Positions 27,288 to 36,907 are shown, counted from the first letter of the stretch. The stretch is DNA of 38,060 nt from Candidatus Omnitrophota bacterium (GCA_028713155.1 JAQTPA010000012.1:1-38060), one strand, 5' to 3'. A program made the numbers and translations. The notes: generated by a model not told the origin, from the letters alone.

Positions 27288-28525
27288 CTGCCTATGACTT
27301 TCTTACGCCTTAATATATGATGATAGGCAACAGCGAACCTGTGTGCCTCGTCGCGAACGCGGCGGAGTAAGTTCAAAGCCGGCGTATCCGCTGTCAATTT
27401 TAGCGGCGCTGGTTTATCCTTAGTATATATATGCTCTTCTTCTTTGGCAATACTTACTAAAGGAATATTTAAGCCGAGATGAGAAATTTCTCTTGCGGCA
27501 ACCGCCAGGTGCGCTCTCCCCCCATCAATAAGCACCAGATCCGGTAAAGGAAGTTTCTCTTCGGCCAGCCTGGCATAACGCCTCCCGACTACTTCGGCAA
27601 GCATCCCGTAGTCGTCAATTGAGCTGATTGTTTTGATCCGGAACCGGCGATAGTTATTTTTATCCGGTAATCCCCGGTAAAAACTTACCATTGAACCGCA
27701 AGCTTCTTTACCAGAAATATTGGATAAGTCAAAAGCCTCTATTCTTACGGGAAGCTTTTTAAGCCGTAAAAGATTTTTTAAATCTTCAAGCTCGCCCTGA
27801 TTGGAAAGGCCGGCGTAGTTTTGGGATATCGCGCTTAAGGCATTGACCTGGTCCCTGATCCTGGCGGCCTCTTCGAATGCGTGCGCTTTAGCCTTGAGCT
27901 CCATTTCGCGCAGCAGTTTCTTGATAAGTAACTCTGTTTTGCCCTCTAAGATAAAAGAAATATTCTTGATGGTCCTGGCGTATTCCTTTTTATTTATTTT
28001 ACCGATGCAAGGCGCCGGAGATAAACCGATACGGTAATATACGCAAGCCTTATCCGGCATTTGTTTGCAGGAGCGGTACGGAAAACGCTTACGGACAATC
28101 TTTAATGCCTCCTTAAGAAGCCAAGCGCTGGTGTAAGGCCCGAAGTAAGTTGCCCCGTCGTTTTCTTTCTTACGCGTAATATAAACTACGGGAAATTCTT
28201 CATTGGTAATTTTTACCAGCGGGAAACTTTTATCGTCGCGTAAAGACACATTGTATTTCGGTGCGTATTTATGTATAAGGCTTGCTTCCAGCAGTAACGC
28301 GAGGCTCTCGGTAGGAGTAAGCTTGTAGGCGATATCGGAAACATGCGACATCAGCATCATCGTCTTGGCATCAAGTACGCGACCGAAATAATTACTCAAA
28401 CGCGCTTTAAGCGACTTAGCCTTGCCCACATAGATGACGCGCCCGGCAGCATCCTTCATCAAATATATACCAGAGGCATCCGGTACCTGCGCAGCCTTCT
28501 TTTTTAATATCTTAAGATTATTCAT
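27284..28525 (-). CDS. uvrC: Shortened UvrC-like excinuclease subunit (413 aa)
   Basis: GIYLMKDAAGRVIYVGKAKSLKARL GIY-YIG; UVR-like helix pair; IEAFDLSNISG, LVLIDGG, RDEAHRFA RNase H-like motifs; ends before HhH. Confidence 0.88.
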   Translation of the reverse strand: MNNLKILKKKAAQVPDASGIYLMKDAAGRVIYVGKAKSLKARLSNYFGRVLDAKTMMLMSHVSDIAYKLTPTESLALLLEASLIHKYAPKYNVSLRDDKSFPLVKITNEEFPVVYITRKKENDGATYFGPYTSAWLLKEALKIVRKRFPYRSCKQMPDKACVYYRIGLSPAPCIGKINKKEYARTIKNISFILEGKTELLIKKLLREMELKAKAHAFEEAARIRDQVNALSAISQNYAGLSNQGELEDLKNLLRLKKLPVRIEAFDLSNISGKEACGSMVSFYRGLPDKNNYRRFRIKTISSIDDYGMLAEVVGRRYARLAEEKLPLPDLVLIDGGRAHLAVAAREISHLGLNIPLVSIAKEEEHIYTKDKPAPLKLTADTPALNLLRRVRDEAHRFAVAYHHILRRKKVIGR

Positions 28526-28531
28526 AACGTA

Positions 28532-30130
28532 TCACAGCGGCTGGCCTGGCTTGTTTTTAAACAGGGCAGATGAATTCTTAAGCATAATCCAACCCCAAAC
28601 CTGGCCCATCTCTTTAACCCTGAATATGAAACAAAAAACAATATAGGAAATTACCCCCGCCGTAATACTGAGCGCCAAATTCAGGAATTTATTAGTGGGG
28701 ATTTGTCCCGCGAAGAAACAGACCAGCCCCATGCCTAAGGAGGCCGCCAATACGCGCGAAAAACAAACCAGTATCTCCCTTCTTTCAAAATATCCGATCT
28801 TTTTTTCCAGGAGAAAAAACAGGATAAAAAATGTAATAATCCCTGAAATAGAAGTAGCCAGCGCAATACCGGCAATCTTGAGCGGAAAAATTAACACTGC
28901 ATCAAAAATAATATTCAATACCAGCGATACGGCAGCAACCTTGGTAGGCGTAACCGTATCTCTAAGGCTGAAAAAACACGCCTGCAGCATCTTGGTCCCG
29001 CCGTAAGCAAATAATCCCAGGCTATAGAAAAACAGGGCACTGGCAGTAAGATTTGCGGAATAAGCGTCAAACCTGCCTCCTCCGAATAATGTCACAACTA
29101 TTGGCTTAGCTAAAACCATAAAAGCTACGCCGGCCGGCAGCATGACGAAAAATACCGCGCGTAGGCCCCAGGCAAGCGTAGGCTTTAATTTATCTTCTAT
29201 CTCTCCCAAAGACGCCTGCGTAGAAAATGTAGGAAGTATTGCCTGAGAGAGAGCGTTACTAAAAATCCCCAGGGGAAACTGGATCAGCCTGTATGAAAAA
29301 TATAAAACTGCTACACCCCCATCACCCACAACCCAGGCTAACGAGCCAAATATTGAATCAACAAAATTATTTAACTGGTAAATGCAGGAACTCAAAAGCC
29401 GCGGCAACATTAGCTTCCCTATACTCCTGGCGGCAGGGTGGTTGAGGGCCTTAGGGGCTTTAAGACGGAACCCTTTCTTATAAAGCACCGGTATTTGAAT
29501 GGCTAATTGCAAAACCCCGCCCACCAAAACTCCCCAAGCCAAACCCTTGATCCCTTCTCCGAAAGCCAAAGCAAAAACAATTATGGATATATTTAGAAGG
29601 CAGGGGGCGAACGCGGAAACAGTAAAGTTTTTCAGGGAATTCAATACGCCCATGGAATAAGCGCTTAAACTAACCAACAGGATATACGGAAAGATAATCC
29701 GGTTAAGCTTAATGGTTGCGGCGAGTTTTTCCGGAGAAGCGATAAAGCCGGGGGCAATAAAACGCACGATGACGGGAGAAAATATTATGCCCAGTATAGT
29801 AATGGACATAAGCACTACCAATAATATGTTCAGCACGACATTAGCCAGTTCCCAAAATTCTTCTTTTGTGTGCCGGCTGGCGTATTCGCTAAAAACCGGG
29901 ACAAAGGCGGCGTTGGTTGCTCCTTCGCCGACTAAATCCCTAAAAAGGTTGGGAATCCGGAAGGCGATGACGAAAGCCTGGGCATAGATATAGACTCCAA
30001 AAAGCCGGGCAATGACAATATCGCGCAGGAACCCTAATAAGCGCGAGATGAGTGTAGCCAGGCCGATGACGCCTGCCGACCTGGCGACTGTCCGATTAGT
30101 TAATGGCCGCGAATATTTGTCTGTTGACAT
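28532..30130 (-). CDS. murJ: Lipid II flippase MurJ (MviN)
   Basis: SRLLGFLRDIVIARLFG, FRIPNLFRDLVGEGATNAAFVPVFSEY. Confidence 0.95.
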   Translation of the reverse strand: MSTDKYSRPLTNRTVARSAGVIGLATLISRLLGFLRDIVIARLFGVYIYAQAFVIAFRIPNLFRDLVGEGATNAAFVPVFSEYASRHTKEEFWELANVVLNILLVVLMSITILGIIFSPVIVRFIAPGFIASPEKLAATIKLNRIIFPYILLVSLSAYSMGVLNSLKNFTVSAFAPCLLNISIIVFALAFGEGIKGLAWGVLVGGVLQLAIQIPVLYKKGFRLKAPKALNHPAARSIGKLMLPRLLSSCIYQLNNFVDSIFGSLAWVVGDGGVAVLYFSYRLIQFPLGIFSNALSQAILPTFSTQASLGEIEDKLKPTLAWGLRAVFFVMLPAGVAFMVLAKPIVVTLFGGGRFDAYSANLTASALFFYSLGLFAYGGTKMLQACFFSLRDTVTPTKVAAVSLVLNIIFDAVLIFPLKIAGIALATSISGIITFFILFFLLEKKIGYFERREILVCFSRVLAASLGMGLVCFFAGQIPTNKFLNLALSITAGVISYIVFCFIFRVKEMGQVWGWIMLKNSSALFKNKPGQPL

Positions 30131-30172
30131 AAATAATGAAGTATGCTAATTTATTATAAAGGAGAAAATAAT

Positions 30173-30436
30173 ATGCCTAGACGCAGAACTTCAGTCAAGA
30201 AAACGCGCGCAGATAAAAAGAAACACCTGCAAAATCTAAAGATAAAACAACAGCTTAAAAAATCAATCAAGCAATTCCATGGCCTGCTTACCGCCAAGAA
30301 CATTGCTGAAGCTAAAAAATTCCTGGCTCAGGTATTTTCCCAATTGGATAAAGCAGCGAAAAAAAGAACGATCCACCCTGCAACCGCTAACCGTAAAAAA
30401 TCCCGGCTAATGAAACGGCTGGGCAAGGGCGCATAG
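30173..30436 (+). CDS. rpsT: 30S ribosomal protein S20 (start at MPRRRTSVKK)
   Basis: SD AAGGAG before ATG 30173; Lys-rich helical S20-like, IHPATANRKKSRLMKRL. Confidence 0.93.
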   Translation: MPRRRTSVKKTRADKKKHLQNLKIKQQLKKSIKQFHGLLTAKNIAEAKKFLAQVFSQLDKAAKKRTIHPATANRKKSRLMKRLGKGA

Positions 30437-31078
30437 CCTAACGATCAACTTTTCCAAAGCAAAAACGGGCCTGAGCTTGCCCGTTTTTATTTCAATATCG
30501 CACTCTAAAAGAAATCTAATCCTGCATTTGGTTTCCGGCGCGCTCAGGCGGCTGTTTTCTACCGCGTACCTTAATCCGCCTAATATCCTTTCCGGTTTTT
30601 CCCCGTCTTTCAAAAGCTGTCCTAACACCTTAAGCGCATTGCCGGCGCTGTGCTGCTCTATCATGCGGCTAAGATTAAAGGTATTCAACGCTAAAACCTC
30701 CTGGAAACGAAAGGTCTTGGCGTATTTATATATATTCCTTAAGAAGGCTTCTTTTTTACCCTGCTTTTCCATATCCAAAAGCAGCAATATATCTTTAGAC
30801 GCCTGCTTTGCCCAGCGCAGGATGAAATCATCTATGCCCGGGGCTAACTCCTGGGCATTCTTAATGACGATAATCCTTTTGGGCGATTTTACCGGAAGGG
30901 CTAAAAGTTTTTCCTGCAGCTCTTTAAGTTTTAATGTCTCGGCGTAAAGGATATCTAAATTAAAATGCTCTACGCTTTTGGGGAGGAATTCTTCTCGGAT
31001 TTGTTTTAAACGGGTATCTTTAGAACTAAGCGGAGTGTCTGGGGATTTTAAGTCCTGGCCGATAAATAAATAAACCAT
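30407..31078 (-). CDS. holA: DNA polymerase III subunit delta (HolA)-like
   Basis: VYLFIGQD, KRIIVIKNAQEL, GQLLKDGEKPERILGGLRYAVEN; short divergent version. Confidence 0.75.
   Translation of the reverse strand: MVYLFIGQDLKSPDTPLSSKDTRLKQIREEFLPKSVEHFNLDILYAETLKLKELQEKLLALPVKSPKRIIVIKNAQELAPGIDDFILRWAKQASKDILLLLDMEKQGKKEAFLRNIYKYAKTFRFQEVLALNTFNLSRMIEQHSAGNALKVLGQLLKDGEKPERILGGLRYAVENSRLSAPETKCRIRFLLECDIEIKTGKLRPVFALEKLIVRLCALAQPFH
30461..30488 (+). terminator. rpsT terminator embedded in antisense holA coding sequence
   Basis: Perfect 10 bp stem aaaaacgggc/gcccgttttt, 8 nt loop, T5 plus atttc. Confidence 0.85.
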
Positions 31079-31084
31079 TTTTAT

Positions 31085-31645
31085 TTACCACTGCTCAACT
31101 GTACGCTCAACAATCCGGCGGCTAAGGTCATTGAGGGCGTCGACCACCGCCGCATCTTCACTTTTTGTCTGGGGACCTGCTGCAAAATAGGTAGTGTCTC
31201 CGGTAAAATTATTCTCCTGCCAAAGCAACTTATTCTCCTGCCTGTCCCAAAGGCTGATGTTTACCACCAGATTGATGCGGTATTCTTTCACATTGTCGCT
31301 ATCATCATAACGTAAGGGATCCTTGCGGAAATCCATTACCTCGCCCTTTAAGATAAGGTCTGCTGAAGTATCTTCTGCCGGCCTTAAGTTTCCGTCAAAG
31401 AGATATTTATTAATCACATAATCGGTAATATCGCTTTCAATCATCGGCCGGTATATCCGGTATTTACTGCCGGTATCGACTTCATTGGTAATATTTACTT
31501 TATTTACAAAAGGAGCTACATATATCGTCCGGTATTTATTAGTGATCATGGAGCGGGTAGTATAACCGCAGCCCGATACGGTAAATGGTAAATAGCCGAT
31601 AGCAAATAACAATAAGAATACCTTAAGCGATAAGCGATTTTTCAT
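31085..31645 (-). CDS. lptE: LPS-assembly lipoprotein LptE-like
   Basis: Lipobox VSGCGYTTRS, TIYVAPFVNKV, LSRRIVERTVEQW. Confidence 0.83.
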   Translation of the reverse strand: MKNRLSLKVFLLLFAIGYLPFTVSGCGYTTRSMITNKYRTIYVAPFVNKVNITNEVDTGSKYRIYRPMIESDITDYVINKYLFDGNLRPAEDTSADLILKGEVMDFRKDPLRYDDSDNVKEYRINLVVNISLWDRQENKLLWQENNFTGDTTYFAAGPQTKSEDAAVVDALNDLSRRIVERTVEQW

Positions 31646-32583
31646 TTCTTCTTCTCCATTGCCTGCAAACGTTCCAGCGCCTTTACTGCCCAGGGGCTAT
31701 CGGAATAATTGGTTACTACATTCCCGTAGTAAATCCTGGCGGCCTGGTAGGCCTTCTGCTTTTCATAAAATACCGCGATATTGTAACTGGCTGCTGCTTC
31801 TTTCTCCTGCAGCTTGCCGATATTTTCTTCGGCTTCTTTTGACAAAACGGCATCCGGATGTTCTTTGACGAATTCTTCAAATTTTTGCTTGGCTTCCTGC
31901 ATTGCACCCTGGTCATAATCCGGCCCGCGCGATACTGCCGCGCGGCAGGAGGCGATTTGGAATTTAGCCGGCTCAACCCACTCGCTATCCGGATAATTAG
32001 TAATTATTTTATTAAAGGCGTCTTCCGCTTCATAGTAACGCTGGAGGCCTTTTAAGAGTAACCCCAGCTTATACTCTGCTTTCGGAGCCAAAGGGCCATA
32101 GGTTGAGTTCTCCACAACTTTGGCGAGTATTTCTATTGCCGGGTTGTCAACCGGCAGGGTAATCCCTAAAACCTTACGCTTATAGCCGGCTATAAATTTC
32201 TCGGCAATATTATATTCTTTTTCAATAATTTCTTTAATCCGTTCGGAAAAGGGATACTTATCAATGACCTTCTGATACGCCAGATAGGCTTCGTAGAGGT
32301 TGTCCAGCTTTTCCTCAATCAAGCCCAGGTAATACTGGGCTTCCGAGGCCTCAAAGGACTTAGGGTAAGCCTTGAGCAGCTTCTTGAATTCACGAAGGGC
32401 ATCAGGGTATTTTTTCTCAGCATAGAAGCCCAAGGCATAGTCAAACTGGGCCTTAGGGCTATCCTTAGCAACGTTCTTGGGATTAACCCACTTGCCGGTC
32501 TTAGGCGTCCAGATCCAAAAGGGATAGGCAGGGCTGACTGATAAAGCAAAAATAATGCAGAAACTTAAAATTATCCGCCGCAT
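31642..32583 (-). CDS. Outer membrane assembly lipoprotein BamD/YfiO-like, TPR
   Basis: Signal peptide, repeated FKKLLKAYPKSFEASEAQYYLG / FNKIITNYPDSEWVEPAKFQIA TPR units. Confidence 0.82.
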   Translation of the reverse strand: MRRIILSFCIIFALSVSPAYPFWIWTPKTGKWVNPKNVAKDSPKAQFDYALGFYAEKKYPDALREFKKLLKAYPKSFEASEAQYYLGLIEEKLDNLYEAYLAYQKVIDKYPFSERIKEIIEKEYNIAEKFIAGYKRKVLGITLPVDNPAIEILAKVVENSTYGPLAPKAEYKLGLLLKGLQRYYEAEDAFNKIITNYPDSEWVEPAKFQIASCRAAVSRGPDYDQGAMQEAKQKFEEFVKEHPDAVLSKEAEENIGKLQEKEAAASYNIAVFYEKQKAYQAARIYYGNVVTNYSDSPWAVKALERLQAMEKKK

Positions 32584-32642
32584 AATATTACAACTTTAAC
32601 ACAAGGGGTTAAGTTTGTCAAACATATTCAAGGAATTGAGGG

Positions 32643-34025
32643 CTATAGATACAGACAGGCGTAAGGCAGGTGAATGAAAAAATTATTGGTTTTAAGCAGT
32701 AAAACCACAAAAAGCTCGTTAGCCCAAGCAAAAGGCCCGGCAAGGGCTGGAAAGATCAGGGTAATAACAACCAGGCTGAATCCGGAGAGCGTAATCAAGG
32801 TGGCTAAAGGCACAATACAGATATTGGCAAGCACGGTAACCGGAGAAAGAATCTTGAAATAATAGAGGATAAACCCGCAGGTCCCTAGCCAGGCGGACAA
32901 AGAAACGAGGCAACCTTCCGCGATGAATCTTAAAGGCCTTACTTTTATGGCTTCGGCCTTAAAGAAGGCTTTAAGTTGAGGGTAAAGAAAGATTATCGCT
33001 GCTACACTGACGAAAGAAAGCTGAAAACTGATGGAGAAGAGCTCCCGGGGATTAATCCAAAGAATGAACAAAGCAGATAAAGTAAGGGAGTTGCGCACAT
33101 CCGGCTCCCTTCTGAGCAGAAATCCGGTTAAGAAAAATATAGCCATAACTGTTGCCCGTACAACCGGAGGAGAAGCGCCTGTAGCTAAACAATAAATTAC
33201 TAAACAAGGTATCGCTGTTATATACCGCAAGGCTCTGGTTAGGCGCAGGACTTTAAGCAATAGCATGATCATAAAAGCGACTATTCCGACATTAAAACCG
33301 CTGACTACCAGTATATGCACCGTTCCGCTTTTGACCATTGCATCGTAAACCTGCGCAGGGATACCCCTCTTCTCGCCTAAAACCATAGCGTCCAGAATGC
33401 TTGCCGTCAGGGGTGGAAGCTTACGGTAGATTATGCTTTCTATCCGGTCTTTAAGGTAAAAAGCGAATTTACGTACAGGCTGTCCGTAATTTTTAGCTAG
33501 CCTTACGGCTGAACCAGGCATACTTACACGCATAATGGCGGATATATTTTTACCATAAAGCTTAAACGGCCTGTGTATGTTTCCCCTTAAGATTAAAGCT
33601 TCTCCGTAAGAAAAAGCCCTGGTGTCTTTTAATTGGACAAGGATATCTCCCGAACATTTATAATTGCTGTCATTAAATTGCAGCTCTTGTGTAGCAAACA
33701 TAAATGAAATTCTTCCGTCTTTGGAATACGGCTGGCTGTTGATAAAACCTCTGGCTGTATAGACGGAATTGTTTTTATAAAAGATAAATCTGGAAATATG
33801 GGATTGAGGGAGAATATAGGTATTCTTTAAAAGCAGGCAGCCGAGGATAAAAATTAAACATGCAAATAATATCTTAAATATGAAATTCTTTCCTACCAAG
33901 AAGACACAGGCAAGAAGCAAGGTAAAGGCGAGAAAATAGGCCGGCCAGAATGATATCCTGATAAAATGCGTAAAGACTATCCCGCCGCAAAAATAAAACC
34001 CAAGCTCTGCTAAATTGAGCTTCAT
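32643..34025 (-). CDS. comEC: ComEC/Rec2-family competence protein lacking the C-terminal beta-lactamase domain
   Basis: HILVVSGFNVGIVAFM, ASPPVVRATVMAIFFL, NPRELFSISFQLSFVSV; ends at 460 aa. Confidence 0.9.
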   Translation of the reverse strand: MKLNLAELGFYFCGGIVFTHFIRISFWPAYFLAFTLLLACVFLVGKNFIFKILFACLIFILGCLLLKNTYILPQSHISRFIFYKNNSVYTARGFINSQPYSKDGRISFMFATQELQFNDSNYKCSGDILVQLKDTRAFSYGEALILRGNIHRPFKLYGKNISAIMRVSMPGSAVRLAKNYGQPVRKFAFYLKDRIESIIYRKLPPLTASILDAMVLGEKRGIPAQVYDAMVKSGTVHILVVSGFNVGIVAFMIMLLLKVLRLTRALRYITAIPCLVIYCLATGASPPVVRATVMAIFFLTGFLLRREPDVRNSLTLSALFILWINPRELFSISFQLSFVSVAAIIFLYPQLKAFFKAEAIKVRPLRFIAEGCLVSLSAWLGTCGFILYYFKILSPVTVLANICIVPLATLITLSGFSLVVITLIFPALAGPFAWANELFVVLLLKTNNFFIHLPYACLYL

Positions 34026-34351
34026 TTAACAGTCAGATATTCTTTTATCTTGGCGAATTTGGAATCAGTAATACCTTTTATGGCTTTTAGTTCGTCTACA
34101 TTACTGAAGCCTGCGCGCTTCTGACGGTACTCAATAATCCGGCCGGCTATTTTTTCGCCGATACCGGATATCCCCATAAGCAGTTTCTTATCCGCGCTAT
34201 TGAGATTGATTCTAGCCAGATCCTGGCTAAAGCAGGCAATGCTTTTCGCAGTTGAGAATTGCTTAATCAAAAAATTACTCCCTACCCCGATCAGGGCAAT
34301 CGTCACTAAAAACAACATCACCTTACGTTCTTCCTGAGTAAGATTAAGCAT
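34022..34351 (-). CDS. comEA: ComEA-like helix-hairpin-helix DNA-binding protein
   Basis: INLNSADKKLLMGISGIGEKIAGRIIEYRQKRAGFSNVDELKAIKGI; N-terminal TM. Confidence 0.92.
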   Translation of the reverse strand: MLNLTQEERKVMLFLVTIALIGVGSNFLIKQFSTAKSIACFSQDLARINLNSADKKLLMGISGIGEKIAGRIIEYRQKRAGFSNVDELKAIKGITDSKFAKIKEYLTVK

Positions 34352-34403
34352 CTTTCTACCTCCTGCCTTAATAGACGCGGTAAGAGGCGAAATCTAACAA
34401 AAG

Positions 34404-34498
34404 TCAGGGACGGTTCTCAACTCAAAGCCTGCCGGCAGGCAGAAAAAAGTGGCCCCTAATGGGGGACACTTTAAGATTGGTTTGAAAACCGTCCCTGA
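34404..34498. repeat. Nested-palindrome REP/MITE-like element
   Basis: Outer 12 bp perfect arms TCAGGGACGGTT (34404-34415)/AACCGTCCCTGA (34487-34498); inner palindromes at 34427-34440 and 34446-34472. Confidence 0.75.
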
Positions 34499-34503
34499 TT
34501 GAT

Positions 34504-36903
34504 TTAGACGACGATATTGACGAGCTTCTGGGGGACAAGAATGAACTTTTTGATGGGTTTGCCTTGAATCCAGGGGATAAGCCCTTTATCCGCTAAAACA
34601 ATTTCCTTGAGCTTGTCTTCTGAAATATCTGCGGCTACTGTAATCTTTGAACGTACCTTGCCATTAACCTGAATTATAATAATCAGGTTATCTTCGACCA
34701 GCATCTTGGGGTCAGCTTCCGGCCAGCCGGCCTTGAAAATACTTTCTTTATTCCCCAATACCTTCCAGAGCTCTTCAGCAAAATGCGGGGCAATCGGGCT
34801 AAGCATAATAATTAACCGCGAAAAAGTTTCTTTATCCGCGCCGGTTTGATAAATCGCATTAGTTAACTCCATAAGGCTGGCAATGGCAGTATTAAATTTA
34901 AATCCCCGGTAATCTTCACTCACCTTTTTAATGGTTTTATGCAAAACCCGGAGCAAAGAGGGGTCAGCTTTCTCCTTTAGGTTATCCTGAATACGCCAGA
35001 CGCGGTTCAAGAATTTATGGCTGCCTTCTAAGCCCCGGTCATCCCACTCTAATTCTGTTTCAGGAGGGGCAGCAAATAAAATAAATAGCCTTAAGGTATC
35101 TGCGCCGTATTTTCCGATCATAATGTCAGGGTCAACAATATTTCCCCTGGATTTAGACATAACCTCGCCTTCTTTTAACACCATGCCCTGGGTAAGCAGG
35201 CGCTTGAACGGTTCACTAAAATCAATCATACCGAGGTCTTTAAAAAATTTAGTAAAGAAACGCGAATATAAAAGATGCAGGATCGCATGCTCAATTCCGC
35301 CGATATACTGGTCTACCCTCATCCAATACGCGGCTTCCTTTTGTTCAAACGGGCCATTCTTAAATTCAGGCGAACAGAACCTCAGGAAATACCAGGACGA
35401 GTCAAAAAAAGTTGCCATAGTATCGGTTTCCCGGCGGCTAGGAGCCCTGCATTTGGGGCATTTTACCTCCACGAATTTCTTGACCTTTCCTAACGGACTG
35501 CCGCCTTCACCGGTAAAAGGAGCGTCTTTGGGCAGTTCCACTGGTAGATCTTTATGCGGTACAGGGACAATCCCGCATTCAGGGCAATAGATAATCGGAA
35601 TAGGCGTACCCCAATAACGCTGCCGCGAAATGAGCCAGTCGCGTAAACGCCAATGCGTCTGAATTTTCCCAATTCCCTTCTCCTCCATCCATTCGGCAAT
35701 TTTAACTTTGGCTTCTACATTGGGCAAACCATCAAATTCTCCGGAATTGACTTGAAGACCATCTCCCTCGAAGGCTTCCTTAAGGTCTTCGACATTGCCT
35801 TCTACGGCTGCAGTATTTTGGATAACCATTCGCATCGGTAAACCGTGTTCTTTGGCAAAAAGAAAATCGCGCTGGTCATGTGTCGGCACAGCCATAATCG
35901 CGCCGGTGCCGTATTCCATCAGGACATAGTCCGCTATCCAAACCGGGACCTCTTCGTTATTTACGGGATTAACGGCAAAGCTTCCGGTAAAAACCCCTTC
36001 CTTTTTTACATCGGAAGATGCGCGCACAACTTTACTCTCCCGGGAAACTTTTTCAATGAATTTTAAGGCCCCGCTCTCCTGCGACTTGCCTTTAATCAAC
36101 TCTTTAACCAAGGGATGCTCCGGAGCTAAAACAATATAAGTAGCGCCGAAGATTGTGTCCACGCGCGTAGTAAAAACCGGGATAACTTTACCCGCGGCCT
36201 TAACTTTAAAATAAATCTCCACCCCCTGGCTTTTTCCGATCCAATTTGCCTGCATGTTTAATACCCGCTCGGGCCAGTCATTTAATTGCTCCAAGTCTTC
36301 CAAAAGCCGCTCTTTATAATCGGTTATTTTTAAATACCATTGCTCTAAATCTTTTTGCTCTACCTTAGAGTGGCAGCGCCAACAACCTCCATCAATTACC
36401 TCTTCATTGGCTAAGGTAGTCTGGCAGCTTGGGCACCAGTTTACAGTAGAGGCCTTTTTATAGGCCAGGCCCCTCTCAAACATCTTTAAGAATATCCACT
36501 GGTTCCATTTATAATAAGAGCTGTCGCAGGTAGAGATTTCGCGCTCCCAATCGTAGGAAAAACCCATTTTTTTCAATTCATCCTGCATCTGGCGGATACA
36601 TTTATGCGTCCAGTTATCCGGCTTGGTCTTATTTTTTATCGCGGCGTTTTCCGCAGGCTGGCCAAAAGCATCAAAACCCATCGGATGCAAGACATTATAA
36701 CCTTCCAGCGTTTTAAAACGGCTGGCTACGTCGCCGATAGTATAATTACGCACATGCCCCATATGGATTTTCCCCGACGGGTAGGGGAACATTTCTAAGA
36801 GATAGAATTTTTCCTTAGCGGGATTAATTCGCGCGCGGGCAGCCTTATGCTTTTGCCAGGCGTTCTGCCACTTTTTCTCTATTTTTTTAAAGTCGTAATG
36901 CAT
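34504..36903 (-). CDS. leuS: Leucyl-tRNA synthetase
   Basis: FPYPSGKIHMGHVRNYTIGDV, MGFDAFGQPAENAAIK, VMSKSRGN (KMSKS) motif. Confidence 0.97.
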   Translation of the reverse strand: MHYDFKKIEKKWQNAWQKHKAARARINPAKEKFYLLEMFPYPSGKIHMGHVRNYTIGDVASRFKTLEGYNVLHPMGFDAFGQPAENAAIKNKTKPDNWTHKCIRQMQDELKKMGFSYDWEREISTCDSSYYKWNQWIFLKMFERGLAYKKASTVNWCPSCQTTLANEEVIDGGCWRCHSKVEQKDLEQWYLKITDYKERLLEDLEQLNDWPERVLNMQANWIGKSQGVEIYFKVKAAGKVIPVFTTRVDTIFGATYIVLAPEHPLVKELIKGKSQESGALKFIEKVSRESKVVRASSDVKKEGVFTGSFAVNPVNNEEVPVWIADYVLMEYGTGAIMAVPTHDQRDFLFAKEHGLPMRMVIQNTAAVEGNVEDLKEAFEGDGLQVNSGEFDGLPNVEAKVKIAEWMEEKGIGKIQTHWRLRDWLISRQRYWGTPIPIIYCPECGIVPVPHKDLPVELPKDAPFTGEGGSPLGKVKKFVEVKCPKCRAPSRRETDTMATFFDSSWYFLRFCSPEFKNGPFEQKEAAYWMRVDQYIGGIEHAILHLLYSRFFTKFFKDLGMIDFSEPFKRLLTQGMVLKEGEVMSKSRGNIVDPDIMIGKYGADTLRLFILFAAPPETELEWDDRGLEGSHKFLNRVWRIQDNLKEKADPSLLRVLHKTIKKVSEDYRGFKFNTAIASLMELTNAIYQTGADKETFSRLIIMLSPIAPHFAEELWKVLGNKESIFKAGWPEADPKMLVEDNLIIIIQVNGKVRSKITVAADISEDKLKEIVLADKGLIPWIQGKPIKKFILVPQKLVNIVV

Positions 36904-36907
36904 GGTT

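Noticed and set aside
30143-30172. Upstream ATG for rpsT
   Set aside because: SD AAGGAG is placed for ATG 30173, and S20 starts typically as MP(R)...
31716-31976. 86-aa minus ORF inside the BamD-like gene
   Set aside because: Alternate-frame shadow of a well-supported TPR lipoprotein.
35123-35590. 155-aa plus-strand ORF
   Set aside because: Antisense shadow of leuS, no recognisable motif, low-complexity codon use.
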